DNA of 64,000 bases from Bacteroidales bacterium (GTDB lineage: Bacteria; Bacteroidota; Bacteroidia; Bacteroidales; GCA-2748055), in contig JACJXF010000002.1 of NCBI GenBank assembly GCA_020636775.1, positions 62,001-126,000 of the forward strand, given 5' to 3'. The translations under genes and the position numbers were made by a program. The notes under the pieces are model-generated. The model was not told where the DNA came from and ran no database searches. It worked only from the letters and a program-made list of their open reading frames with translations. Of this stretch, positions 26,846 through 36,800 are shown one piece after another; within the stretch, counting starts at the first letter, position 1; every line of letters starts with the position of its first letter.

Positions 26846-29800
26846 TCAGGGTTTCAGAGGGAGTCTGAGAATAAGGCTGGTTCCTTTTCCCTGCTCGCTT
26901 TCCAGTTGAATTTCCGCATGGATTTTTTTGGCCCTGAAATAAATGTTTTCCAGTCCACCGTATTTCATGGTGTTTGCCGTATCAAAACCAGAGCCGTCAT
27001 CAGAAATGCTCATGATAAATTCATTACCCTGTTTCTTTAGCTGAATGCTGCAGTTTTTGGCCTTGGAGTGCCTGACAACATTGGTAAGTGTCTCTTTGTA
27101 AATAAGAAAGATATTACGACGTATTTCCAGTTTAAAAGAATCGAGACGCAAATCGTCTGATATATCAAATGACCAGTTCAGACCGGCAAGCTGGGTCGCC
27201 GCCTTCTCTTTCATTTTAAAAACGATATTTTCCCTCCCGTCATTTTTTGGGTTAATAAACCAGATGATATCACGAATAGAGTCGATCGTTTCATTGGTAG
27301 TCTTGTAAATATCGGATGCCAGCTCAAAACTTTCCGGATCTGAGGATCCTGACCGCATTAACTGCTGACTGTCGACACTTATACTACTGAGGTTACTGCC
27401 CATCTCATCATGCAGATCACTGGCAATATTTAAGCGGATTCTTTCAATTTCAAGCAACTGCCAAAACCGGATACGGATTACGATAAACACAATTCCAATG
27501 ATAATTAAAAGGCTCAGGACTTTTATCCACCATGTATTCCACCATGCCGGGAGAATAGTTATAGAGAGGGAGGTGGGTTCGCTCCAGACATTGTCTGCAT
27601 TTGAAGCTTTCACCTGAAACAGGAAAGAGCCATGGCGGATATCGGTGTAAAATGCTGTTGACCTCGAATCAGAGTATACCCAGTCAGGGTCGATTCCCTC
27701 CAGTTTGTATGCATATTTATGCTTTTCATTCGGAGTCATATCCAGGGCTGTAAACTCAATAGAAAAAAAGTTCTGTTTGTGTTCCAGCTTAATTTTTTTG
27801 GTTTCAGGAATAAACTGGTTAAAACTTTTTTTACCGCTGTAGACTTTAAATGATGTAATTGTAACCAGGGGAGGTTCATTATCAATTTTTACAGAATCGG
27901 GATGGAAAGAAACAAATCCATTTATACCTCCAAAATACATTACTCCCGAAGAATTTTTAAAACTTGCCCTCCAGTTAAACTGGTTATTAACAAGGCCGTC
28001 CAGTTCGTCGTACACTCTGGTATAGCCTGTTTCCGGGTTAAACTTAACCAATCCCTTCATCGTGCTAAGCCAAAGATTCTTATGGGTGTCTTCAAGAATT
28101 CCAAATACCACATCGTTAGGCAAACTGTTTTCAGTGGTATACCTTACAAAACGACCAGTGGAATAATCAAATTTGTTAATACCTCCGCTGTGGGTGCCGA
28201 GCCAGATATTTCCCCCGGAATCTTCATAAATGCAGGTTATTTTGTTACTGCTGATGCTGGAAGTATCTGCTTCGGATGGTAAAAACTGAAATATTTTTTT
28301 CGCTGCAGGTTCATATCGGTACAGTCCGTCGAGCCAGGTACCCACCCAGATATTTTTTCGACTGTCCTCAAATAGTGCGTTTACTGAGATTGTTTTTGGA
28401 AAGGGGATTTGTCCGGCCTGCAGGGCTGGTTCAAAAAAAGAGAATTTCTCATTTCTCGTATCAAATTGATCCAGACCACTATTAGTAGCAACCAGAAACA
28501 GATTATCGCTTGTCTCCAGAACCTGATGAATCCAGTTTGAGCTTAGAGAATTTGTATCACCGGGAACGGATTTATAAATTTTGAATCTTTCGGTTACCGG
28601 ATTAAATCTGTTCAGACCGCCATTCATGGTGCAAATCCATACTATCCCGTCTTTGTCCCTGTAAACCGAAGAAACGTCATTATCACTTAGAGAATTTTTG
28701 TTGTAAGGGGAATTAATAAAATGCTTTTTTGAATTGGTTCTGAGATTAATCTTTTCAAATCCGCCTCCCCCGAAACCAATCCATAAAACAGAATCGGGAT
28801 CTTCAATTATACTACTTACCACCCTCCCGTCAAGACTATTGGGGCGAAGAGGGAGATGGCGGAATTGCCGGAAAGGCTGATAGGCGGGCAACTTATTAAG
28901 ACCGTTCTCAGTTCCTATCCAGATATTACTTTTTTTATCCTCATAAATCCAGCGAATGCGGTCAAAAGAAATGGATTGCGAATTATCATCTTCCCTGAGG
29001 AATTGCCTGAGTATTTCTTTTCCGGAAGCATCCCTTTCCTGCAGGAACAAACCCTGATAATCATAGCTGCCAATCCATAAACGGCCCTTTTTATCCCTGA
29101 GAGCCTGCCGGATGATAGCTGTAGCAATAATACTGTAATTGCTGTTTTTTGGAGAATCAGTAATTTTCTCTTCCAGGCTTGAAAAACTTTTAATTCCGGA
29201 AAAGCTCGACAGGATCAATTGATTCTCACCATTTTCAATAATATTCCATACCCCGTTTCCATCAACAGTATTTTTGTTTTCGGGCTCATACAGAAATTGC
29301 CGGCATTTACCGTTACCCGGGTTAAATTTTATCATTCCGGCATCCCAGGTGCCAATCCAAAGTCTGAATGAATCATCTTCAAGAATGCAGGTAATATTAT
29401 TGGTCAGAACTTTGCCACCATTATTTTGAATTAAAGGGAAGTGAAAAATATCTCCTGAAGAAGGGTCAATTTTGAACAGACCGCCTGTGGTTGTCCCGAA
29501 CCAGATTTTTCCTGAGTGGTCCTCGCTAATGCATTGAATATAATCGTCCAGAAATCCCTTTTTTCGGGTTGGATAAAAGCGTTCGTTAATTCTGTCATAA
29601 CGACACAAGCCACCTCCCCAGGTACCAACCCACAAAGTGCTGTCGCGGCCTTCAAAGAGTGACATAACATAATTCTCCGGTAATGAAAGCGAGTCGGAGG
29701 AGTTGTTTTTAAATACTTTAAACCCCTGGCCATCGTATCGGTTGAGTCCGTCCTTTGTAGCGACCCAAAGAAAGCCGTCACTTGTCTGTAAAATACAGTT

Positions 29801-29950
29801 TATGGAATTGTTAGAAAGTCCGTCCTCCAGATTAAACCGCTCAAAGAGAAAGTTATCCTGGGAATAGCCGGAAATTAGGAAAGACAGGAACAAAGGCAGG
29901 ATAATCCCTTTTCTTGCAGCAGTTTTTAATAAATTGAGGAATCCATTCAT
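26846..29950 (-). CDS. Two-component sensor kinase with Reg_prop beta-propeller sensor
   Basis: This 1034-residue inner-membrane protein has an N-terminal signal/anchor, a large periplasmic sensor built of about 14 Reg_prop repeats (for example LWVATKDGLNRYDG, IWFGTTTGGLFKID, LWIGTHSGGINKFD-like units), a Y_Y_Y domain near 715-795 and one membrane helix (about 806-830). The cytoplasmic part is a HisKA_3 kinase with the phospho-histidine in ASDLHDEMGSNL (near 846) and a HATPase domain with NVVRHSKAKN and SDDGSGFD. Similar sensors detect oligosaccharides or other polymers in Bacteroidota. Unlike hybrid HTCS proteins, the regulator is a separate gene. Confidence 0.92.
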   Translation of the reverse strand: MNGFLNLLKTAARKGIILPLFLSFLISGYSQDNFLFERFNLEDGLSNNSINCILQTSDGFLWVATKDGLNRYDGQGFKVFKNNSSDSLSLPENYVMSLFEGRDSTLWVGTWGGGLCRYDRINERFYPTRKKGFLDDYIQCISEDHSGKIWFGTTTGGLFKIDPSSGDIFHFPLIQNNGGKVLTNNITCILEDDSFRLWIGTWDAGMIKFNPGNGKCRQFLYEPENKNTVDGNGVWNIIENGENQLILSSFSGIKSFSSLEEKITDSPKNSNYSIIATAIIRQALRDKKGRLWIGSYDYQGLFLQERDASGKEILRQFLREDDNSQSISFDRIRWIYEDKKSNIWIGTENGLNKLPAYQPFRQFRHLPLRPNSLDGRVVSSIIEDPDSVLWIGFGGGGFEKINLRTNSKKHFINSPYNKNSLSDNDVSSVYRDKDGIVWICTMNGGLNRFNPVTERFKIYKSVPGDTNSLSSNWIHQVLETSDNLFLVATNSGLDQFDTRNEKFSFFEPALQAGQIPFPKTISVNALFEDSRKNIWVGTWLDGLYRYEPAAKKIFQFLPSEADTSSISSNKITCIYEDSGGNIWLGTHSGGINKFDYSTGRFVRYTTENSLPNDVVFGILEDTHKNLWLSTMKGLVKFNPETGYTRVYDELDGLVNNQFNWRASFKNSSGVMYFGGINGFVSFHPDSVKIDNEPPLVTITSFKVYSGKKSFNQFIPETKKIKLEHKQNFFSIEFTALDMTPNEKHKYAYKLEGIDPDWVYSDSRSTAFYTDIRHGSFLFQVKASNADNVWSEPTSLSITILPAWWNTWWIKVLSLLIIIGIVFIVIRIRFWQLLEIERIRLNIASDLHDEMGSNLSSISVDSQQLMRSGSSDPESFELASDIYKTTNETIDSIRDIIWFINPKNDGRENIVFKMKEKAATQLAGLNWSFDISDDLRLDSFKLEIRRNIFLIYKETLTNVVRHSKAKNCSIQLKKQGNEFIMSISDDGSGFDTANTMKYGGLENIYFRAKKIHAEIQLESEQGKGTSLILRLPLKP

Positions 29951-30052
29951 AACATTCTCCAGGGATATAGAACCGGAGAATAAAGGAATGAAAAAACGGG
30001 CTGAAATGCCAATAAAAGCTAAAATTACTGATGTACAACATCAGGATGCTGC

Positions 30053-30577
30053 TCAGTTTTTACGATAATGCAATTGCACCAGTCCTTTATCAAAATGTTT
30101 TACATCAATCAATTTCAGGGAGGTTTGAGGACGTCCGGGACTGAAAAGCATAATTCCGTCACCCAGCAATACCGGAATTATTGAAATAATTAACTCATCA
30201 ATAAGATTAAGCCTTAGTAATTCATTGGCGATTTCCGCTCCCCCGTCAACAAAAATATTTTCGCCTTTCTTTTTCTTTAAATTATGGACAAGTTCTGAAA
30301 GATCTCCGCTGAATATCTTTGCTTTCCCCTTGGCTGATTTCAGGCTTCGGGAAATAACATAGCATTCTTTATCTGCATGTGGCACTTCTACTCCCAGCGA
30401 TATAACCTTTTCGTAGGTTTTTCGGCCTATGATTACCGTATCGACAGAATCAATAAATGCCTGATATCCATAATCTTCTCCTTCCTGTTCGACCCGGGAA
30501 AGGAAGTCCAGTCCATCATTTTGATCAGCGATATAGCCGTCGAGGCTCATGGCGATATACAGGATTACATTTCTCAT
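30053..30577 (-). CDS. DHFR/RibD C-terminal-like reductase
   Basis: This 174-residue protein belongs to the RibD C-terminal/dihydrofolate reductase-like family. It starts MRNVILYIAMSLDGYIAD, a typical opening, and contains TVIIGRKTYEKV, NIFVDGGAEIANELL and DELIISIIPVLLGDG. Stand-alone members are NADPH-dependent reductases of unknown substrate, often annotated YyaP/YwjB-like. It starts 15 bases after the Kef antiporter gene and probably shares its transcript. Confidence 0.88.
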   Translation of the reverse strand: MRNVILYIAMSLDGYIADQNDGLDFLSRVEQEGEDYGYQAFIDSVDTVIIGRKTYEKVISLGVEVPHADKECYVISRSLKSAKGKAKIFSGDLSELVHNLKKKKGENIFVDGGAEIANELLRLNLIDELIISIIPVLLGDGIMLFSPGRPQTSLKLIDVKHFDKGLVQLHYRKN

Positions 30578-30592
30578 TTTTATCCTTCCGGT

Positions 30593-32464
30593 TTATTTTT
30601 TCTTTGCATAGACTTCTCTTAACTGTTCTGAGTCCCAGGAATGGTCAACTCCTCCCTTATCGGGGTAAAGTTCTTTTTTAAGCAATTCCTCCTGTAATTT
30701 AAATGTTTCCCGGGCTTTGATAACATATTGCTGCATGTCGTGCCTGTGTTCGGCCATTTCCAGAAGGGTCTCTTCATCATAACTGATAAACTTCTGTCCC
30801 TGGCGGGTGGCTGTATAATTCCTGTAACCAAGTTTTACAAGTACATCAACTGCGAGTTTCACGGAAGTATGCAGGCTTTCCCTGTATATATTCTTCACTC
30901 CCATATCAATGAGATCGTAGGCATAAACCCTGTTTTTTGCCCTCGCCATTATCTGTAGTTCAGGAAAGTGTTTCTGGACAGTTGCAATTAGCTCCTGGTT
31001 GGCTGATGGGGTATCTATGGCTGCAATCAGAATTTTTGCACTTTCAGCGCCGGCGGCCTTTAGCAGGTCGAGGCGGGTAGCATCGCCGTAATAAACCTTA
31101 AATCCCATTTTCCGCAAAACCTGAACCCGGTCGGAGTCATGGTCCAGAATGGTCGATTCAATTCCATTTGCACGCAGAAATCGCCCGATTGTGCTGCCGA
31201 AATGACCGAATCCCGCAATTATAACCGGATGTTTTTCACCAATGGCATCCGCTTCCTGTTCAGAGGGATTAACTTTAACCCCGAATCGCGGGTCAATGTA
31301 ACGTTCGTTCAGCAGCAACAAAAGGGGAGTTATGGTCATTGTAATGGCTGTTACCGCCATAAGAATATCCATCCATTCCCTGCTGAGAATGCTAAGCTTG
31401 TTGGTAAAGGAAAGCAGTACAAATGCAAATTCACCGACCTGTGAAAGGGCGAAGGCAAAGAGAAGATTCTGATCACTGGTGACCCGGAAGATTTTTCCGG
31501 TAATGAACAAAACAATAAACTTGATGCTCATTACACCCATCACTAATCCACCTATCAGCAATGGTTTTGATCCGATAAGTTCAAAATTTATGGAAGCTCC
31601 CACACCTATAAAAAACAGGCCCAGCAGCAATCCCTTGAAAGGTTCCAGATCGCTTTCCAGTTCGTGCTTGTATTCCGAGTTTGCCAGTACCACTCCTGCC
31701 AGGAATGTGCCAAGGGCCGGGCTAAGCCCGATACTTTGCATAAGAAGAGCAACAGATACAACCAAAAGCAGGCTTGAGGCGGTAAACATTTCCCGTAGCC
31801 CTGTTTTTGCAACAATCCGTAAAACAGGAACGAAAAGGTACCTTCCGGCCAAATAAATAAGGGCAACTGCTCCAAAGTAGGAAAGACCCTGCAGCCATCC
31901 CGGGAAATGGCCAATCAGGGATGACTGGATTTCGGAGTTTTGGGATAATCCTTTCGCTGCGAGTAAAGGCAGAATCGCAAGAATGGGGATAACCATTATA
32001 TCCTGGAAAAGGAGTACTGAGAAGGATGATTGTCCGGCTGTACTCTGGGCAAGTCCTTTTTCTTTAATGGTTTGCAAAACAATGGCCGTCGAGGACATGG
32101 CAAATGCAAGAGACACTGCCAATGCCATCTGCCAGGAGAGGCCGAGGAAAATCATCAGGGCAAAAACCAGCAGGGATGTAAGCACGAGTTGTATAGAACC
32201 CATTCCTACAATGGATTTTCTCATTTTCCAGAATTGTGAGGGTTCCAGTTCGAGACCGATAAGGAAGAGCATCATAACCACTCCGAACTCAGCAAAATGC
32301 ATGATATCCTCACCTTCCTGTCCGATAAAACCCATCACAAACGGGCCGATAAGCATACCGGCAAGAAGATATCCGAGAACCGAACCCATTCCCAGTCGTT
32401 TTGCCACAGGAACGCAAACAACTGCCGCAGCCAGGTAAATAAGTGCTTGTACGAGGAAACTCAT
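30593..32464 (-). CDS. Kef-type K+/H+ antiporter (CPA2) with RCK/TrkA-N domain
   Basis: This 623-residue inner-membrane protein has 12-13 helices of the CPA2 exchanger fold (residues about 1-385), including LIGLELEPSQFWKMR and AMSSTAIVLQTIKEKG, followed by a TrkA-N domain (about 400-520) starting VIIAGFGHFGSTIGRFL. The tail carries basic helices. Kef systems release K+ and acidify the cytoplasm in response to glutathione adducts of electrophiles. The neighbour 4 bases upstream is a KefF/KefG-like quinone reductase, the known type of ancillary subunit. Many Bacteroidota lack glutathione, so the gating ligand may be another thiol or a nucleotide. Confidence 0.92.
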   Translation of the reverse strand: MSFLVQALIYLAAAVVCVPVAKRLGMGSVLGYLLAGMLIGPFVMGFIGQEGEDIMHFAEFGVVMMLFLIGLELEPSQFWKMRKSIVGMGSIQLVLTSLLVFALMIFLGLSWQMALAVSLAFAMSSTAIVLQTIKEKGLAQSTAGQSSFSVLLFQDIMVIPILAILPLLAAKGLSQNSEIQSSLIGHFPGWLQGLSYFGAVALIYLAGRYLFVPVLRIVAKTGLREMFTASSLLLVVSVALLMQSIGLSPALGTFLAGVVLANSEYKHELESDLEPFKGLLLGLFFIGVGASINFELIGSKPLLIGGLVMGVMSIKFIVLFITGKIFRVTSDQNLLFAFALSQVGEFAFVLLSFTNKLSILSREWMDILMAVTAITMTITPLLLLLNERYIDPRFGVKVNPSEQEADAIGEKHPVIIAGFGHFGSTIGRFLRANGIESTILDHDSDRVQVLRKMGFKVYYGDATRLDLLKAAGAESAKILIAAIDTPSANQELIATVQKHFPELQIMARAKNRVYAYDLIDMGVKNIYRESLHTSVKLAVDVLVKLGYRNYTATRQGQKFISYDEETLLEMAEHRHDMQQYVIKARETFKLQEELLKKELYPDKGGVDHSWDSEQLREVYAKKK

Positions 32465-32468
32465 ATGT

Positions 32469-33071
32469 TTAATTTTTCAGGTTTTCAATCCAGTCATTGA
32501 TATAAGCGAAATTCTTCATTTCTTCAATATTGTAATCATCGTTTACCAGTTTCAGAATAAGGCTTTTGTAGGTCTCTGCATAGCCGGAAATCTCTTCAGC
32601 AGACAGACGGTGCGTACCATGAATGGCAAAGGGAGGGAGGTAAATCATTTTGCATAGAACGGCCGTCTGATCAAAGGGAGACAAAAGTTCCCTCACCGTA
32701 AAACGGTTGTGTCCTTCTCTGCTGTAGGCAGTTCTTGGTCCCCCTGACGTAATGGAATTAAAAACAATTTTCCCCTGCAGTGCATTTCCGCCCGGACCAT
32801 AGGCCCAGCCGAATTCGAGTACAAGGTCTATCCATTGTTTCAGAAGCGGGGGGCAACTGTACCAGTAAAAGGGATGCTGCCAGATTATTATATTGTGATC
32901 ACTGAGCAGTTTCTTTTCCTGTTCAATATCAACATTAAAATCAGGGTAGGCTTCATATAAATCATGAAGTTTCACTCCGGGAATATTCCGGATAGTTTTC
33001 AGGATGTGTGAATTATTTATCGAATTTTCATAGCGCGGATGCGCAAAAATGATCAGAACTTTATTAGCCAT
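32469..33071 (-). CDS. KefF/KefG-like NAD(P)H-dependent oxidoreductase
   Basis: This 200-residue flavodoxin-like protein has the family motifs IIFAHPRYENS at the N-terminus, HPFYWYSCPPLLKQWIDLVL and FGWAYGPGGNALQGK. These identify the NQO1/KefG/MdaB group of FMN- or FAD-binding quinone reductases. Four bases separate it from the Kef antiporter, so it is most likely the activating subunit, and may also detoxify quinones in the cytoplasm. It is the first gene of the unit kefG-kefC-DHFR-like. Confidence 0.9.
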   Translation of the reverse strand: MANKVLIIFAHPRYENSINNSHILKTIRNIPGVKLHDLYEAYPDFNVDIEQEKKLLSDHNIIIWQHPFYWYSCPPLLKQWIDLVLEFGWAYGPGGNALQGKIVFNSITSGGPRTAYSREGHNRFTVRELLSPFDQTAVLCKMIYLPPFAIHGTHRLSAEEISGYAETYKSLILKLVNDDYNIEEMKNFAYINDWIENLKN

Positions 33072-33363
33072 ATATCCTTATTTACACTGGTATAAACAAT
33101 TAAAACCTCCGTGGGTTCGGTCCGGACAAACCCATCTTAATTTAAGACAAATTCTTCAGATTTTAATGGAAAATCCGTAGTATCCGGAGTCCTTAAATTC
33201 TTTTTTTCGGAATTTATTTATTAACTGATCCGGAAGTGTGCATGTAGGTTGCTTTTCTATAACCTGCCTAGATTCTGGAGCGGTAAAATAATAGTGAATT
33301 TTAGCATTGTAGTTTAATATTTAATACCTTGCCATAAAGGGTTAGCAACAAAAGAATCAGGTC

Positions 33364-34287
33364 ATGAAAAAGCTTCACTCATTGTTTTTACTTTTTTTAT
33401 TTCTGTCTGTATCTCAGTTCCTTTTTTCCCAGCAGATTGCCGATACAACATTCTCTCCCCCGGGGGTAAAACCCGAATACAAAACAGGTAAGGGACCACT
33501 GATTTTAATAGATGAAGGTCATCATAATTTTCACACAGCAGAAGGTCGTTATCTTCCCTTCGCAAGGCTCCTGCGAAAGGATGGGTACCAGGTGGGTTCC
33601 TATGAAGGCCGGTTTGAGACTGACAAGCTCAAAGGAGTGAAAATCCTTGTAATATCAAATGCACTCAACGAAGTAAATATTGAAAACTGGTATTTGCCTA
33701 CACCTTCAGCTTTCAATAAAAAGGAAATACAGATAATAAAGTCGTGGGTAAAAAAGGGTGGCTCGCTTTTTCTTATCGCTGACCATATGCCCATGGGCGG
33801 TGCGGCAGCAGATCTGGCTGCAGCATTTGGTTTTTCATTTACCAATGGCTTCGCTGTTGATACTATCAAACCCGGACCCGCATTTTTCAACCGTTCTGAT
33901 TTTACTTTGTCAGACAATGCAATTACCAATGGAAGGAACCAGGATGAGGTGGTTAAAAAAGTCGTAAGCTTTACCGGACAGGCATTCAGGATCCCTAAGG
34001 ACGCACGTTCCATCCTTACCTTCGACGACAGGTTTACTCTGCTGGAATCAGATACCGCATGGGTATTCGATAATAAAACGAGGTACACACCAATTAACGG
34101 CTGGTCGCAGGGAGCCTATATGAAATACGGTAAGGGCCGGCTGGTATTCTTTGGGGAGGCGGCCATGTTCAGCGCGCAGCTTGCAGGTCCCAGGTCCGTT
34201 AAGATTGGAATGAATTCGGAGTATGCTGAGGAAAATTACCGGCTTTTACTGAATATTATCCACTGGCTGGATGGTTTGTATGATTAA
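33364..34287 (+). CDS. Exported DUF4350-like protein
   Basis: This 307-residue protein has a signal peptide (MKKLHSLFLLFLFLSVSQF, then FSQQ). The mature part has a flavodoxin/GATase-like alpha-beta pattern: ILIDEGHHNFHTAEGR, LRKDGYQVGSYEGRF, IKSWVKKGGSLFLIADHMPM and YGKGRLVFFGEAAMFSAQL. It resembles DUF4350 domains, which are thought to bind carbohydrates or act beside glycosidases; the biochemical role is not known. A similar SWVKKGG-L-L pattern recurs in the protein at 36801-37565. Confidence 0.7.
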   Translation: MKKLHSLFLLFLFLSVSQFLFSQQIADTTFSPPGVKPEYKTGKGPLILIDEGHHNFHTAEGRYLPFARLLRKDGYQVGSYEGRFETDKLKGVKILVISNALNEVNIENWYLPTPSAFNKKEIQIIKSWVKKGGSLFLIADHMPMGGAAADLAAAFGFSFTNGFAVDTIKPGPAFFNRSDFTLSDNAITNGRNQDEVVKKVVSFTGQAFRIPKDARSILTFDDRFTLLESDTAWVFDNKTRYTPINGWSQGAYMKYGKGRLVFFGEAAMFSAQLAGPRSVKIGMNSEYAEENYRLLLNIIHWLDGLYD

Positions 34288-34302
34288 GTTTAATCGGATT
34301 GG

Positions 34303-34372
34303 AAATTTTAAGCTCCGATCACGCTCTGCATGAACACAAAGACGCAGATAGTAAACGCAATTTATTTTTTGT
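34303..34372. repeat. Dispersed palindromic repeat, copy 4
   Basis: TTTTAAGCTCCGATCACGCT followed by CTGCATGAACACAAAGACGC matches the left half of the family at most positions, and TAAACGCAATTTATTTTTT completes it. Degenerate GCGAAATTTTCC and CTACGCCGGG near 34475-34500 may be the remains of the right half. The element lies between two genes on the plus strand. Confidence 0.5.
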
Positions 34373-34524
34373 GATATCTTATTTATTAAAATTTTGTAAG
34401 CTGTCTGTTATAAACAGACTATAAAGAATTATTAAAGTTTTAAAAACAAAATATACAGCGCCGCGTTGGTATTGCGAAATTTTCCTTCCGCTACGCCGGG
34501 TTGGACTTAATTAAAAACACTCAT

Positions 34525-35250
34525 ATGATAAAGTATCTTAATTTACTCTTATTTGCCGGAATGATCTATATGAATTACCTGGCAAACGCTCTTCCCCTGA
34601 ATCATAAAACAACAGGTCAGCTTTCTGATTCTTATCCTAATCTGTTTGTACCCTCCGGAATAACCTTTTCTATCTGGGGAGCCATATACATTCTGCTGGC
34701 AGTGTATTGCATCATTCAGTTCAGGCTTGGTGTATCATTACCCGAAACCAGGATAGGATGGATTTTTGCCATTACCTGTGTTCTGAATGCCTTATGGATT
34801 GTATGCTGGCACTACGAAAAGCTGGGTCTGTCGATCCTGATAATGTTTTCATTACTCGTTTCCCTGATTTTCATCGCCATTACGATTAAGGATTTGCCCT
34901 TTGGCTCCACCAAAGCAGCCTTTGGCATCTATCTGGGCTGGATATGTATTGCCAGTATTGCCAACATTACGGCTTTGCTGGTTTATAAAGAATGGAATGG
35001 CTTTGGTATTTCTCAGGAAAGCTGGACCATTATAATGATTTTTACCGGGGCTCTGATTGCCGCCTTTAGTATTTATAAATTTAAAAATCCTTTTATTGGA
35101 GTTGCGGTAATCTGGGCTTTTGCCGGGATTATTTTAAAGCGATATACCGACCACAGGCTTATCGCTATGATGGCAGGACTTGCCTTACTTATACTAGCTG
35201 CTGTAACTGTGTCAGGATTTATTACAATGGGTCAGAAAAGCGCAGGATAA
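34525..35250 (+). CDS. TspO/MBR-related membrane protein
   Basis: This 241-residue protein has seven or so membrane helices. The segment VPSGITFSIWGAIYILLAVY resembles the conserved loop and helix of TspO (tryptophan-rich sensory protein) but the protein is longer than the 150-residue TspO core, like the extended Bacteroidota members. TspO proteins bind porphyrins and related ligands. ATG 34525 is preferred over an in-frame TTG at 34501 because the predicted first helix begins right after it. It converges on the NAD(P)H-binding gene with 18 bases between stops. Confidence 0.75.
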   Translation: MIKYLNLLLFAGMIYMNYLANALPLNHKTTGQLSDSYPNLFVPSGITFSIWGAIYILLAVYCIIQFRLGVSLPETRIGWIFAITCVLNALWIVCWHYEKLGLSILIMFSLLVSLIFIAITIKDLPFGSTKAAFGIYLGWICIASIANITALLVYKEWNGFGISQESWTIIMIFTGALIAAFSIYKFKNPFIGVAVIWAFAGIILKRYTDHRLIAMMAGLALLILAAVTVSGFITMGQKSAG

Positions 35251-35268
35251 TAAATTACAGTAGAATAT

Positions 35269-35919
35269 TTAGTCGTTCGAAATTCCCGGCTTTTGATGGA
35301 TAAAAAGATTCTTCTCAATGCAATCGAGCATGAGATGAGCAACTGCATTTCTGCTGATTTTTGATTTTATAAATCCTTCACCATTAATGTTGTGGAGAAT
35401 TGAAAGGTTGTTGTTTTCGTCAGACAGGTACACAGGCCGAACTACAGTCCAGTCAAGACCTGAATCTTCAAGTACTTTCTCCTGCCTGTCGTGATCGGCG
35501 TAGGCATATTTAATATTACTTATTTTCATAAGGAACTTAAAGAACCAGGGAATCTGGTTTGCCGAATCACCCACTCCAAGCGCTGTCATTAAAATGATTC
35601 TTTTAATTCCCTTCTCTTTCATGAGAGAAACGGTGTTTTTCATGGCAACCGACATTCCGTCGAGAGGAGAAGTTATTTTGCCGAATATACCTTGGCTGGC
35701 CGGGAAAATATTCAGGGTACTTATAACGGCATCGCAACCCTCGATGGCTTTCTTAACGGTTTCGAAATCATAGGGAGTCCCTTTGGTTATATCAACATCT
35801 TTGAGGTTGATTTTGGAAGGATCCCGTGCAATACCCGAAACCTTGTAACCTCTTTTCAGGGCTTCTTCTGCGACGAGCAAGCCTGTACGACCTGTTATTC
35901 CAAGAATAAGAATTTTCAT
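35269..35919 (-). CDS. NAD(P)H-binding atypical short-chain dehydrogenase
   Basis: This 216-residue protein opens with the Rossmann motif ILGITGRTGLLVAEEALKRG and contains GCDAVISTLN and RIILMTALGVGDS, typical of the NmrA/BVR-B-like atypical SDR family (NAD(P)H-binding, PF13460). The substrate is unknown; relatives act as flavin or biliverdin reductases or as redox sensors. The F420H2:NADP+-like gene lies 31 bases upstream on the same strand, so the two are probably co-transcribed. Confidence 0.85.
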   Translation of the reverse strand: MKILILGITGRTGLLVAEEALKRGYKVSGIARDPSKINLKDVDITKGTPYDFETVKKAIEGCDAVISTLNIFPASQGIFGKITSPLDGMSVAMKNTVSLMKEKGIKRIILMTALGVGDSANQIPWFFKFLMKISNIKYAYADHDRQEKVLEDSGLDWTVVRPVYLSDENNNLSILHNINGEGFIKSKISRNAVAHLMLDCIEKNLFIHQKPGISND

Positions 35920-35950
35920 TTACAATGTCTTAAATATTTATTGCGGCAAG

Positions 35951-36643
35951 TTAGCGAACAATATTGAAATTAAAGGGCCCATGGGGTAATACTCCCCACA
36001 GCCGGACCCAGATAAGCAGCACTGATTCGCTGGCTCTGGCACCGGTTATATCCCCCAGATCAATCAGATTTTCTTTCCTCCAGCCAAACTCCTGCAATAA
36101 TTCAATAACTTTTTCCTTTGCAGTCGCATCATTTCCTGCAAGGTAATTCAGGTGGTTTCCTCCGCCAATCAGAGCCGGATTAACCATTAAGCCGCACCAC
36201 ATTGTGTTTAAGGTTTTTACCACCCGGGTTTCAGGAAATGTTTTCTGGATTTCTTCTCCGAGCGACCATGTATTGCTTAGTTGGGGTATTAGCGAGGGAG
36301 GCATCCCTTTACTGAAATCAAGCGGGTTTGCAATATCTATGAGGATTTTACCTTTCAGATTTGACGCTCCGGCCATTTTGAGGGCATCCAGTGAGCTCCC
36401 TCCGTGAACGGCATTTATCACAATCTCCCCGAAAGAAGCTGCATTGGGGAAGGTATCCAGTTTAACCTTACTGTAGGCTTTGTGCCAGTCTGCAAAAGGA
36501 GGGTTTCCACTGGCGTCTTTGTCGACCTCGGCCAGTTTTTTAGAAACATCCCGGGTTCCGATTATTACCTCATGACCCAGATCTGCCAGGCTTGCGGCAA
36601 GCGTCTGACCAACATTTCCTGTTCCAATGATTGATATTTTCAT
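35951..36643 (-). CDS. NADPH-dependent F420 reductase-like protein
   Basis: This 230-residue protein has GTGNVGQTLAASLADLGHEV at the N-terminus, IIGTRDVSKK, INAVHGGSSLDAL and IDIANPLDFSKGMPP, the order seen in the NADP oxidoreductase coenzyme F420-dependent family (PF03807). Bacteroidota mostly lack F420, so the partner may be a flavin or other substrate. It precedes the NAD(P)H-binding SDR gene. The end YLAGNDATAKEKVIELLQEF is also family-like. Confidence 0.85.
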   Translation of the reverse strand: MKISIIGTGNVGQTLAASLADLGHEVIIGTRDVSKKLAEVDKDASGNPPFADWHKAYSKVKLDTFPNAASFGEIVINAVHGGSSLDALKMAGASNLKGKILIDIANPLDFSKGMPPSLIPQLSNTWSLGEEIQKTFPETRVVKTLNTMWCGLMVNPALIGGGNHLNYLAGNDATAKEKVIELLQEFGWRKENLIDLGDITGARASESVLLIWVRLWGVLPHGPFNFNIVR

Positions 36644-36800
36644 GATGTTTGATTTAAGTGAAAAGTTAGCGACCTTAACTTCCGGATTTTGTATTTCCGA
36701 TAGGATAGTATATACTAAACCTGTTTTTTTTGAAAATGTTCAGGCTAAGATGTATTTATCAGGAAGTCAAATCAGTTAAATCAGGATATAGCCCCAGGGA

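Noticed and set aside
33600..34088. A 162-residue minus-strand open frame opposite the DUF4350-like gene.
   Set aside because: No recognised motif and full overlap with a gene that has a signal peptide and a coherent fold pattern.
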